Shown here: piece by piece, positions 54,103 to 62,097 of the stretch
Layout of the letters: every line of letters starts with the position of its first letter
Position numbering within the stretch: position 1 is the first letter of the stretch
Assembly: GCA_019057815.1 (NCBI GenBank)
Contig: JAHLWR010000010.1
Coordinates: forward strand, 1-64,000
Origin: Candidatus Heimdallarchaeota archaeon
GTDB taxonomy: Archaea > Asgardarchaeota > Heimdallarchaeia > Heimdallarchaeales > Heimdallarchaeaceae
Direction: 5' to 3'
DNA: 64,000 nt
The notes under the pieces: model-generated
What the model saw: only the letters and a program-made list of their open reading frames with translations
Told to the model about the DNA's origin: nothing
The model's database searches: none
Program-made: the position numbers and the translations under genes

Positions 54103-56877
54103 TCACCATATTTTTTTAGATTCAACTCTTTCAGCAAGTTGCTGCAAAATTTCTGACCTTTTTTGAATCTCCTTGAACAATTTTTTATTTCCAACGATAA
54201 CTAGTTGATACTTTGCTCTTGTTAATGCTACATTTAATCTATTAGGAGTATCTAAGAATCCCAATCCTCTACTTCTAACTAGTGATAAATATACAATATC
54301 AGCTTCATGACCTTGAAAGCGATCAACGGCACATAGTTCAATCACTACATTTTTTTCAGGAAGATAAAAAGTTCTAGTTCTTCTACTTTTTAAATAAGAT
54401 TGAAGTTTTTTTCTGATTAAATTTTCTTGACTAAGATAAAAGGGTAATATTGCAATTTTCCAAGGTTTATTATCCTTCCTTCTGTTATCCGAAGTCCACA
54501 TTAAAAGATCTTTGATTTCTTTTATTATTGCATTTGCTTCCTTGGAATTACTATTTTTATGTGATTGATTGATTTCTCTGTTTGAAAGCCTTATGTCAAT
54601 CCAAACTATCCTATTTTTGTAATTAGGATATTCAAATTGCCTTTCTTCTGAGATATATTGGGGGTCTTGTAATGCTTCATTATCATAGAAAAATTCTCGT
54701 GGAAAACTAGATATACTAGGATGCATTCGATGTTGAAACCTTAAAATCTTATGACGGTGTTTCATTACATTTTTAACGGGTAGCCCATCAGTTATTATCA
54801 ATCCAATATCCTTTTCTTTTTGAGATTGACTCCTCTCAAAACCCTTCTGTAGAAGTTCAATAATGGAAGGAAATGCTAATCTTTTTACTTGATCCAAATC
54901 AGATAGAAATTTTGTCCTTCTAATGTCACTCCAATGATTTGGAATTAATTTTTCTATTTGCTTCTTGTATCTGTTATCCACAAGACTCCTTAACTCATAA
55001 TCACGAACTAATCGCCAACCTATAGCCTCACTCCATGTTTGATCATTTGATATCTTGAGATTAATCTCATAATTTTCTTTCAGAACCATTCTTATTTTTC
55101 TTTTCCATCTTCTAAGATCATCATACAGAGAAGATAACTCTATTGGTTGTAAAGAACTTGCATCGTGTTCTACATAAGAATTTATACTCAGAGGAAGAAA
55201 TTCTTCGTTTTTTTCGAAATCTGCCTTTGTTCCAAATATAATAGAAGCACCGAGTAAATTATAAAATTCCATTTTATTCAAATCTGATAGTACATAGTAG
55301 GGGATAGTACTTGGAATAAGTTTTTCTAGAAGTTCATCATTATGCAATGGTTTAGCTAACAGTTTCAAACACTTGATTGTATGATTTTTGTTAATTTTCT
55401 GGATTTCTTCAAAATTATTGACTAATGCAATTATATTTCCTTCTTCAGGAGCAAAGGTTATAATATTACTGACAACACCGTCTTCATCAACATAAGGTGG
55501 AAGCTGTTTTATATCTCCTACAATTATATGACGTTCTGCAATTAAAGCAGGAACAAGAAATTCTTGAAAAGTTGTTTTACTAGCTTCATCAAGAATTAAT
55601 ATATCATAAGGTCTCATTGATGCTGTTTTACCTTCAAACCTTAATTTCTCAATTTCTGGATGTTTAAGAATACCAATGGTTGTTCCACAAACTAAATTTG
55701 CAGCTCTTACAAACACACGTTTCATATAATCGGGAGTTGTTTTCTCATCAGATTCTAAAATTCCTAACATCATATCTTGTGATTCAGTTTTGTTCTTAAT
55801 TGATCTCAAATTTTTTCTCAATTTTTCCTTCTCAGTTTCCCAAAAAGAATCAAGCTGATATTCAGTTGCCAAATCTGATATTCTGTCTGTTTTACCAATT
55901 CTAATAGGAAGAACATACTGTTTAACTTTTTCATAAACATCTGAATCTTCATCCATAAGTTTCTCTATCACATTGTCTACTGCTACATGAGTTGAAGCTA
56001 CAAGTAGAATTTTTAAGTCTCTTTTTAACGCTTGGTAAATTAGCTCACATATAGTTGTTGTTTTTCCTGAACCAGGAGGACCCTCTAAAATTGCTAGGTC
56101 AGGAGTACCAAGAGCAATTTTAACAAATTCTCTTTGATCTACATTGCCTGACCTAAGATCGTCTGTCAAAAATAACCACTCATTATTTCGAATTGGATGA
56201 GGAATAACATCATCAAATTTTACAGTTCTTATATTTTCGAATAGTCTAATCAGATTTCTGTTGTGTTTAAGAGGACGATTTAGGAGTTGCTCTAGAGATT
56301 GGTTGATCACATCAAGTTGATACAAGTTTGGTCTTAAATATAATCTCATTCTGTTTCTTTTATTATTGATATCCTCTTTTTTTAGTACTAGTATGTCATA
56401 TGGAGGGTATGTTGCTAAGACTTTGATACTTCTTGGATTTTCTAGATGTTTAGTGGGAAAAACTTCTTTTGAATTCAAAAACTGTTCTTTTTTATGCTGA
56501 TAGGTTTCTAAACCCTCGCTATTCTGGGGTTCTATACATTTATATAAGACCCCTCTTCCATTAGTAGATAGCTTAGTTACTCGATCTAGTTGTTTTTTCA
56601 ATCTTTTTTTTCGTTTGATTTCCTTTTTATCATAACCTCCTAAATAGAGATCGTTTTCAGTTGTATAGTCCTCAAGCAGATAAAACTCCTCAGTCATTAA
56701 ATCTTCTACTTCAAACCTCTCTACAGTAATATATATTCGCTTAACTCTTGACGTATACATTATTCTATCAATAAAACGGAAATATGGTTTAATTCCATGG
56801 AGTGTTGTCCACATAATTGATTTTACATCTCTTTCAGATAACCTCTCATCTAAGTTCTCATAATAAAGAAAAGACAT
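54103..56877 (-). CDS. UPF1/DNA2-like superfamily 1 helicase
   Basis: 924 residues. An N-terminal accessory region of about 245 residues precedes motif Q/I (EGPPGSGKTTTICELIYQAL, Walker A at 265-274), Ia (LLVASTHVAVDNVIEKL), II (ILILDEASKTT, 430-433 DEAS) and III (VGDIKQLPPY). The C-terminal motifs include FQHRMHPSISSFPREFFYD, AVDRFQGHEADIVYLSLVRS and RLNVALTRAKYQLVIVGN. This is the SF1B group of UPF1, DNA2 and SMUBP-2, which translocate 5'-3' on RNA or DNA. Its ATG shares a base with the viperin stop (TAATG). It probably unwinds the nucleic acid handled by the operon's nucleases. Confidence 0.9.
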   Translation of the reverse strand: MSFLYYENLDERLSERDVKSIMWTTLHGIKPYFRFIDRIMYTSRVKRIYITVERFEVEDLMTEEFYLLEDYTTENDLYLGGYDKKEIKRKKRLKKQLDRVTKLSTNGRGVLYKCIEPQNSEGLETYQHKKEQFLNSKEVFPTKHLENPRSIKVLATYPPYDILVLKKEDINNKRNRMRLYLRPNLYQLDVINQSLEQLLNRPLKHNRNLIRLFENIRTVKFDDVIPHPIRNNEWLFLTDDLRSGNVDQREFVKIALGTPDLAILEGPPGSGKTTTICELIYQALKRDLKILLVASTHVAVDNVIEKLMDEDSDVYEKVKQYVLPIRIGKTDRISDLATEYQLDSFWETEKEKLRKNLRSIKNKTESQDMMLGILESDEKTTPDYMKRVFVRAANLVCGTTIGILKHPEIEKLRFEGKTASMRPYDILILDEASKTTFQEFLVPALIAERHIIVGDIKQLPPYVDEDGVVSNIITFAPEEGNIIALVNNFEEIQKINKNHTIKCLKLLAKPLHNDELLEKLIPSTIPYYVLSDLNKMEFYNLLGASIIFGTKADFEKNEEFLPLSINSYVEHDASSLQPIELSSLYDDLRRWKRKIRMVLKENYEINLKISNDQTWSEAIGWRLVRDYELRSLVDNRYKKQIEKLIPNHWSDIRRTKFLSDLDQVKRLAFPSIIELLQKGFERSQSQKEKDIGLIITDGLPVKNVMKHRHKILRFQHRMHPSISSFPREFFYDNEALQDPQYISEERQFEYPNYKNRIVWIDIRLSNREINQSHKNSNSKEANAIIKEIKDLLMWTSDNRRKDNKPWKIAILPFYLSQENLIRKKLQSYLKSRRTRTFYLPEKNVVIELCAVDRFQGHEADIVYLSLVRSRGLGFLDTPNRLNVALTRAKYQLVIVGNKKLFKEIQKRSEILQQLAERVESKKIW

Positions 56878-57758
56878 TAGCTAACACTCCTTGGCTTGAG
56901 ATTCCAGTTATAAATTCCACCACGTTTCTTGAATTTTTCATAGTGCCAACCTACTTGTTGAATTGCTGAATAAGGGTCTACTTCAAGAATAGATAGACTA
57001 TATTTCAGATAACCCTCAGAGTTCTGAAAAAACCTACCCATAGCGTCAAGCATAAGATAAGAACCTCTCATAAGTTCATTATTCTCTGCAATGGGATTCA
57101 ATGATTCATGCTTCTGTACAAAATTGTCAAATTGCTCTGATGATATCTGAAGAGACTGAAAATATTCATCATTCTGACCTTTTACAGATAATACTTGGAA
57201 TACTTTCCATCTTTGAGGATTGAGTTCAATAATCAAATCAGTCATCTCTTCTTCCCAGTTCATACTAGTAACAACAGTATTGATTTTAAGTTTGATACCA
57301 GCTGTATGAATTACTTTTACTATTTCTTTAATCTTTTGGATATGATTTCCTGAACCTCTTCCAAGTTTATATTGTGTTTCTTCTTTTGAACTATCTAAAC
57401 TTAAAGCAATCCAATCTATGTAAGATTTGTACTCTTCGATAAAATTACCCGTTAGTAATGAACCACTTGTTATCAGCATTGTTGTCATATCTAGCTTTTT
57501 AGCTTCTATTATTAAATCTCCTAAATGAGGACAGAGTAACGGTTCTCCACCTGTAAGAGATAATTTCTCTGTTCCTGCAGAATTGAGGATTGAAGGTATT
57601 TTTAGTGCTTCTTCTTTTGATAATAAAGATTTTATCTCATTAAAGGTTCCAAAACAGAATTTGCATTTATTCGTACATCTAGGCCACAAATGCCAGTTTA
57701 CACTTATCAAAGGAAAAGAGGAATTATTAAGACAAGAATAATTCTCTTTCATTTTCAT
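56877..57758 (-). CDS. Prokaryotic viperin (radical SAM antiviral ddhNTP synthase)
   Basis: 293 residues. The viperin hallmarks appear in order: SVNWHLWPRCTNKCKFCF (C28-x3-C32-x2-C35-F), KLSLTGGEPLL (GGEP 70-73), LSLDSSKEET with KLGRG, KINTVVTSMNWEEEM, the diagnostic PQRWKVFQVL (181-190), ENNELMRGSYLMLDAMGRFF and a C-terminal ILEVDP...FKKRGGIYNW. The match to human RSAD2 and bacterial pVips is close. Viperins convert CTP, UTP or GTP to 3'-deoxy-3',4'-didehydro chain terminators of viral RNA synthesis. ATG overlaps the NYN stop (TAATG), and the stop overlaps the helicase ATG. No nucleotide kinase, a frequent pVip neighbour, is in the operon. Confidence 0.92.
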   Translation of the reverse strand: MKMKENYSCLNNSSFPLISVNWHLWPRCTNKCKFCFGTFNEIKSLLSKEEALKIPSILNSAGTEKLSLTGGEPLLCPHLGDLIIEAKKLDMTTMLITSGSLLTGNFIEEYKSYIDWIALSLDSSKEETQYKLGRGSGNHIQKIKEIVKVIHTAGIKLKINTVVTSMNWEEEMTDLIIELNPQRWKVFQVLSVKGQNDEYFQSLQISSEQFDNFVQKHESLNPIAENNELMRGSYLMLDAMGRFFQNSEGYLKYSLSILEVDPYSAIQQVGWHYEKFKKRGGIYNWNLKPRSVS

Positions 57759-58228
57759 TAATGAGTAGCTCCTAGGATTATATCAGATTTTGATAGATTC
57801 ACGAAATTTGACTGTTTGAAAAAGAAGAAATCAGTCGCTTCAGTTGCTAGATTTCCATTAGCTATTTTATAAGGAAACACTCTATTGAAGTCTAAATCAT
57901 AAAACATTGTTTGAAATTCTCTAAATCTGTCGTTCGAAAGAATAGCAGTATCTAATTCTCTAGCGTAAGCTAGTATAGCTATGTCATCATATATTCTTGG
58001 GTCAAGTAAAAGAACATCATCATCCTCTTGAAATCTTTTCTTGAATTTCTTGAATCCTGGTAAAATAAAGAGTGGCGATACTCCATTATTCTTTGCCCAA
58101 ATTCGGACATAATCAATATTATGAAGATTGCTTTCTCCTTTTGGATGTTTTATAACATTAAGTCCATCAACTATTAAGATATTTTTTTGGTTTTCTCTTT
58201 TTGTTTTTCGTTTTGTTTGGAGTTGCAT
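57758..58228 (-). CDS. Regnase-like NYN/PIN-fold ribonuclease, first gene of the viperin operon
   Basis: 156 residues from ATG 58226-58228; a TTG at 58249 is less likely. ILIVDGLNVIK (D21) opens the fold, PLFILPGFKKF follows, then the acidic RIYDDIAILAYA (D81, D82) and the strand-loop AILSNDRFREF (D100). This set and order of Asp residues is that of NYN/PIN nucleases of the Zc3h12a (Regnase-1) type, which cleave single-stranded RNA. The N terminus is Lys/Arg-rich. A TATA-like TTTTAAATATAAAAG is about 40-55 bases upstream of the ATG. It is followed without a gap by the viperin. Confidence 0.75.
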   Translation of the reverse strand: MQLQTKRKTKRENQKNILIVDGLNVIKHPKGESNLHNIDYVRIWAKNNGVSPLFILPGFKKFKKRFQEDDDVLLLDPRIYDDIAILAYARELDTAILSNDRFREFQTMFYDLDFNRVFPYKIANGNLATEATDFFFFKQSNFVNLSKSDIILGATH

Positions 58229-58286
58229 TAAATATACAAAGAAGAACAAGATATTAAAAGTTTTTCTTTTATATTTAAAATTAATA

Positions 58287-58299
58287 TTGTATTATACAA
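58287..58299. promoter_or_regulatory. Palindrome between divergent promoters
   Basis: TTGTA-TTA-TACAA is a perfect inverted repeat with five-base arms. It lies between the TATA-like boxes of the NYN-viperin operon (about 58268-58282, minus) and of the CARF regulator (TTTTTAAATATG, about 58306-58317, plus). It is the natural candidate for the operator bound by the CARF-winged-helix dimer, which would control both directions. The binding is inferred. Confidence 0.45.
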
Positions 58300-58335
58300 A
58301 ACAATCTTTTTAAATATGTCTGCTCTCACAACATT

Positions 58336-58980
58336 ATGCGCAACTTGCATATTGCGACTGTTGGTAAATCACCTGGTCCAATCATTGAAGGAATTAGAGT
58401 ATATCCTATTGATGATTTGTATATGTTGTATAATGAGGGGTCCCATAAGGAAGCTTTAGAAATAAAAAAATCAGCAATCAATTGGAAGCTTAAGTGCAAC
58501 ATGATTGAGGTTGATCAATTTGATATCGAAAATATTTTTGTTACAATCCTGTTGATTCAAAAACGAAACCTTGGAAGTAAAATTTACATAAACGTAACAG
58601 GAGGTACAAAAATAATGTCAAACGCAGCTTTTCTTGCAGGATATCTAATAGGTGCTACTATTTATTATATTAGAGAAGCTCAAGAAAATGAATCTCTTCA
58701 AGATTGTGTTATTGAGCTTCCTGTACCTAAAATACAATTAGATGACATCGATGAAAATCAACAAAAAATTTTGTCTCATTTGCTAAAAAATAATGGAAAG
58801 ATAACGACAGGAACTACAGAACTAAGTAAGAACCTTCATTTAAAACCTCAATTAATAAGTTATCATCTTAAAAGATTGGAAATTGCTAATCTAATCATAA
58901 ACGAAAAAAAAGGAAGAATAAATATTATAAGTTTAACAAGCGCAGGTAGGTTTGCAGCAAAATACCATGGTATTTTATAA
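58336..58980 (+). CDS. CARF-domain winged-helix regulator (Csa3-like)
   Basis: 214 residues. Residues 1-135 form a CARF domain: HIATVGKSPGPIIEGIRVYP at the start and the ligand-loop motif INVTGGTKIMSNAAFLAGYL with TIYYIREA. Residues 140-214 are a winged helix (QQKILSHLLKNNGKI, LKPQLISYHLKRLEIANLII, SLTSAGR). This is the order of Csa3 and related CARF regulators, which bind cyclic tetra-adenylate or similar ligands. The ATG lies about 25 bases after its TATA box, so the mRNA is likely leaderless. It is divergent from the viperin operon; no cas genes or CRISPR repeats are in the window. Confidence 0.8.
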   Translation: MRNLHIATVGKSPGPIIEGIRVYPIDDLYMLYNEGSHKEALEIKKSAINWKLKCNMIEVDQFDIENIFVTILLIQKRNLGSKIYINVTGGTKIMSNAAFLAGYLIGATIYYIREAQENESLQDCVIELPVPKIQLDDIDENQQKILSHLLKNNGKITTGTTELSKNLHLKPQLISYHLKRLEIANLIINEKKGRINIISLTSAGRFAAKYHGIL

Positions 58981-58999
58981 ATTTGAGAGATGGAAAATA

Positions 59000-59950
59000 T
59001 TGAATATTCTCATCACAGGAGGTTTGGGTTTTATTGGTTCTCATCTTGTTAAATTCCTTTTAGAAAAAACAGAGAACAATTTAATCATTTTAGATAACTT
59101 ATCAACTGGTAAGAAATCAAATATTTACAATCTGGTTAATAAAGAGAATATCTCCAGAGTAGAAATTATTAAGGAAACAGTTGAAAATGTAGACCAAATA
59201 AAGCTAAAAAATATTTCAAAAATATTCCATTTGGCAAGTCATGCTAGTCCAACAGATTTTAGAAAACACTCTCTAGAAATTATGATGACTAACTCTATTG
59301 GAACAAAGAAAGTTTTAGATATAGCGCTTAAGAACAATGCTACATTCATCTTAGCTTCAACATCTGAAATATACGGTAATCCATTAATTCATCCACAAAA
59401 CGAAGATTATTATGGTAACGTTAATACACTAGGAATAAGAGCATGTTATGATGAATCTAAGCGTTTTTCGGAAACACTTTCGATGATTTATAAAAGAGAT
59501 AAAAATTTGGATGTTAGAATTCTTAGAATTTTCAACACATATGGAACTAATATGAGACTTAATGACGGGAGAGTTATACCAACTTTCTTGAAACAAGCAT
59601 TAACAGGTAACCCCATAACTGTCAGAGGGGATGGAAAACAATCAAGATCGTTATGTCATGTTTCTGACCTTATAAATGGGATTTATTTGATTTCGGTTAT
59701 TAAAAACATTAAATACAATGTGTACAACATTGGGAATCCAGAAGAAATAGAAATAATCGAGTTAGCTGAAATGATAAAAAAAATGACTTGTTCATGTTCG
59801 AAAATCAAATATATAGAGGAATTAGACGATGAACCTCGAAGAAGAAGACCGGATATTAATAGAATAAAGGACGAAACAGGTTGGTCACCCACTATTTCGT
59901 TAAGGGAGGGACTTAAGAAGATTATACCACATTACAAAGAGATGTTATAA
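59000..59950 (+). CDS. UDP-glucuronate decarboxylase/UDP-xylose-synthase-like SDR
   Basis: 316 residues from TTG 59000; a longer frame opens inside the CARF gene but lacks support. Rossmann motif ITGGLGFIGSHLV, then STSEIYGNPLIHPQNEDYYG followed by NVN...RACYDESKR, the signature region of UXS enzymes (Y-x3-K active site in YDESK), and later NTYGTNMRLNDGRVIPTFL and VRGDGKQSRSL. UXS makes UDP-xylose from UDP-glucuronate. It starts the second glycan cluster, 19 bases after the CARF gene, so the two could share a transcript. Confidence 0.8.
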   Translation: MNILITGGLGFIGSHLVKFLLEKTENNLIILDNLSTGKKSNIYNLVNKENISRVEIIKETVENVDQIKLKNISKIFHLASHASPTDFRKHSLEIMMTNSIGTKKVLDIALKNNATFILASTSEIYGNPLIHPQNEDYYGNVNTLGIRACYDESKRFSETLSMIYKRDKNLDVRILRIFNTYGTNMRLNDGRVIPTFLKQALTGNPITVRGDGKQSRSLCHVSDLINGIYLISVIKNIKYNVYNIGNPEEIEIIELAEMIKKMTCSCSKIKYIEELDDEPRRRRPDINRIKDETGWSPTISLREGLKKIIPHYKEML

Positions 59951-59966
59951 AAGAAAAAAGAATAAG

Positions 59967-60965
59967 GTGGCAGCAATTTCAGTTAAAAACAATAAATTTG
60001 CTAATATTGACAAACAAAATTCTTTAGTTATTGATGTGACCTATAAATGTAATTCTAGCTGTTATTACTGTCAATGGGGAGAATCAAGGAAATCGTCAAA
60101 GGAAATAAATTATGAGAAATTACTTGTTCCTGAAAAAACTTTGTCATCTATAGGTATTGAGCGAGTTGTTCTTTCAGGAGGAGAACCACTTCTTCATAAT
60201 AGAATAATAGACATAATAGATTATTACAACCAGAAAAAAGTTGATTCCATTATCTTATTAACAAATGGAATATTATTAGATCTGTCAAAACTTCAACTAT
60301 TGTTAAAGCATGGAGTGACTGGAATGACTTTCTCAATTGATTCACTTGATTTTGAAGTCATGAAAAAATCCAGAAACGTTACAAAAGAAGTACACCAAAA
60401 AATTATCAATAATATTAATTCGATTGTGAAATTTCGAGAAACCAAAAGTTTTGAATTGGGAATAAATTGCGTTATCTCCTCTTCCAATTTGCGTTGGGAT
60501 TATCTTCATCCTCTTGTTCAGTTTTGTAATCAAAACAACATTGATTGGCTGAAATTTCAGCCAATTTTTGACGATGGTTATCTATCGTTAAATGCACCTC
60601 AACTTAAACTGAGTAAGAATCATTCGGAAGACGTCATTGAAATAGGAAAAAAGATACTAAATTTTGCAACAATAAACACCAATAGTATAGAATTCTGGAA
60701 ATCACTTTCATCGGTTTTGCATGGTAAAAAACTTCTAGGTAAGTCATGTGGGCTAGTTAAAAGACAAACTATTCTAATTAGAGGGGATTTGAAATTTTGC
60801 TATTGGTTAGATAATCCAATTTACTCTTCATGTTCTATGGAATTAACTAAAGAGAAAATTCAAGAAATAAGAGATAAATTTAAAGATTCAAAAGAAAGGT
60901 GTAAAACAGGAATGTATTGTTTCTGTCTACAATCTTTATCACATAAATGGGATATTTCAAAATGA
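59967..60965 (+). CDS. Radical SAM enzyme of the second glycan cluster
   Basis: 332 residues, GTG start. Cluster motif C28-N-S-S-C32-Y-Y-C35, then VVLSGGEPLL and TFSIDSLD, the SAM-binding GGE and beta-strand motifs. The C-terminal Cys residues (SCGLVKRQTILIRGDLKFCY, later CKTGMYCFC) suggest an auxiliary cluster, but the spacing is unlike the two enzymes of the first cluster. It overlaps the glycosyltransferase gene after it (ATGA at 60962-60965). The substrate is unknown. Confidence 0.8.
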   Translation: MAAISVKNNKFANIDKQNSLVIDVTYKCNSSCYYCQWGESRKSSKEINYEKLLVPEKTLSSIGIERVVLSGGEPLLHNRIIDIIDYYNQKKVDSIILLTNGILLDLSKLQLLLKHGVTGMTFSIDSLDFEVMKKSRNVTKEVHQKIINNINSIVKFRETKSFELGINCVISSSNLRWDYLHPLVQFCNQNNIDWLKFQPIFDDGYLSLNAPQLKLSKNHSEDVIEIGKKILNFATINTNSIEFWKSLSSVLHGKKLLGKSCGLVKRQTILIRGDLKFCYWLDNPIYSSCSMELTKEKIQEIRDKFKDSKERCKTGMYCFCLQSLSHKWDISK

Positions 60966-62083
60966 ATGCTTCAAGTATTGATATCATAATTCCCTCATTT
61001 AGAGCGGATTCAGAATATCTAATTCCAATTTTCAATTTAGATAAACCTGAAAATGTCGAAATTAGATATTTTCTCATAATTGATAATCCAGAAATCGAAA
61101 TTTGTGAAACATTAAATGAATATTTAGAACACAAGAATGTTTGTGTTATAAAAAATGAAACAAATTTGGGAGCATCAGCTTCTAGAAACAAGGGTATTGA
61201 GGAAGGGACTGGGGATTGGTTACTATTTTTAGATGATGACATTACTGTAAATCGAGATTTATTAATTAAGTACATTAATGCGATTACAGAATCAGAAAGT
61301 AAAGTGCCTGGGTTTGTTGGAGTTACAGATTTTCTGGATCCTATTAATAGTTTCACAAAAGGTGTTAATGCAAGCGATATTCTTACATTCTTTCCTTTAG
61401 CTGAATATGAGGGAGAGATGTCTTGGGGTGTTACTGCTAATCTCCTGCTTAAAAGAGAAGCTGTCGGAAATTTTAGATTATAAGATGAAATATTCCCGAA
61501 ATTTGGAGGTGGAGAAGATATTGATTTGTGTTTAAATATTGTTCAACAAACAGGTATCAAATTCAAAACTATTCCTGAAGCTAAGGTTACTCACCCATGG
61601 TGGAATGATGGAAAGAGATCATATACACGATTCAGAAGATGGGCTTATGGTGACAGCATATTACCTAAACTTTTTCCGCAATATAAATATTATAATTTTC
61701 CCAATGTAATTGAATCTTTAATCTTGTTTGCCGTTTTAGGGATTGTCTTATCTGTCCTAAAACTTTCACCTATCCCTCTTATCTTATGTTTAGGTTCTGT
61801 AATTCTAGGTGAGATACTAATTGAATGGATGAAGATAATCAAAAACAAAAAGATATATTCACTAATCACTGCTTTAGAATCAGTATTAATTCGAACATCA
61901 AATGATCTAGGAAGAGCATTAGGGAACATCAAAAGGTTAAACTTCGCTGGATTTATGCAGAGATTTGATTATTTTTGTGATGGTAAGCACATTAAGAATG
62001 AAAGGATTTGGGCAGGATTGAAAACATTGTCTTATTCCATCTTTGCATCCATATTTGTTTATTCTTTTTGGGTATTATGTTAA
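60962..62083 (+). pseudogene. GT2 glycosyltransferase interrupted by one stop codon
   Basis: Residues 1-174 (to a TAA at 61481-61483) are the GT-A core: SIDIIIPSFRADSEYLIPIF, NLGASASRNKGIEEG and LLFLDDDITVNRDLL with the D-D-D metal site. The same frame continues after the stop with DEIFPKFGGGEDIDLCLNI, the GT2 E-D acidic motif that belongs directly after NFRL, then HPWWNDGKRSYTRFRRWAYG and two or three membrane segments near the C terminus. A single TAC/TAT to TAA change explains it. Without the second part the enzyme lacks its catalytic base, so the gene is dead unless the stop is read through or is a sequence error. Confidence 0.75.
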
Positions 62084-62097
62084 AGGAAAGATATAGT

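Noticed and set aside
58336-58980. CARF gene as evidence of a CRISPR-Cas locus
   Set aside because: No direct-repeat array, Cas10, Cas7 or Cas1 gene was seen anywhere in the window. CARF regulators also occur outside CRISPR loci.
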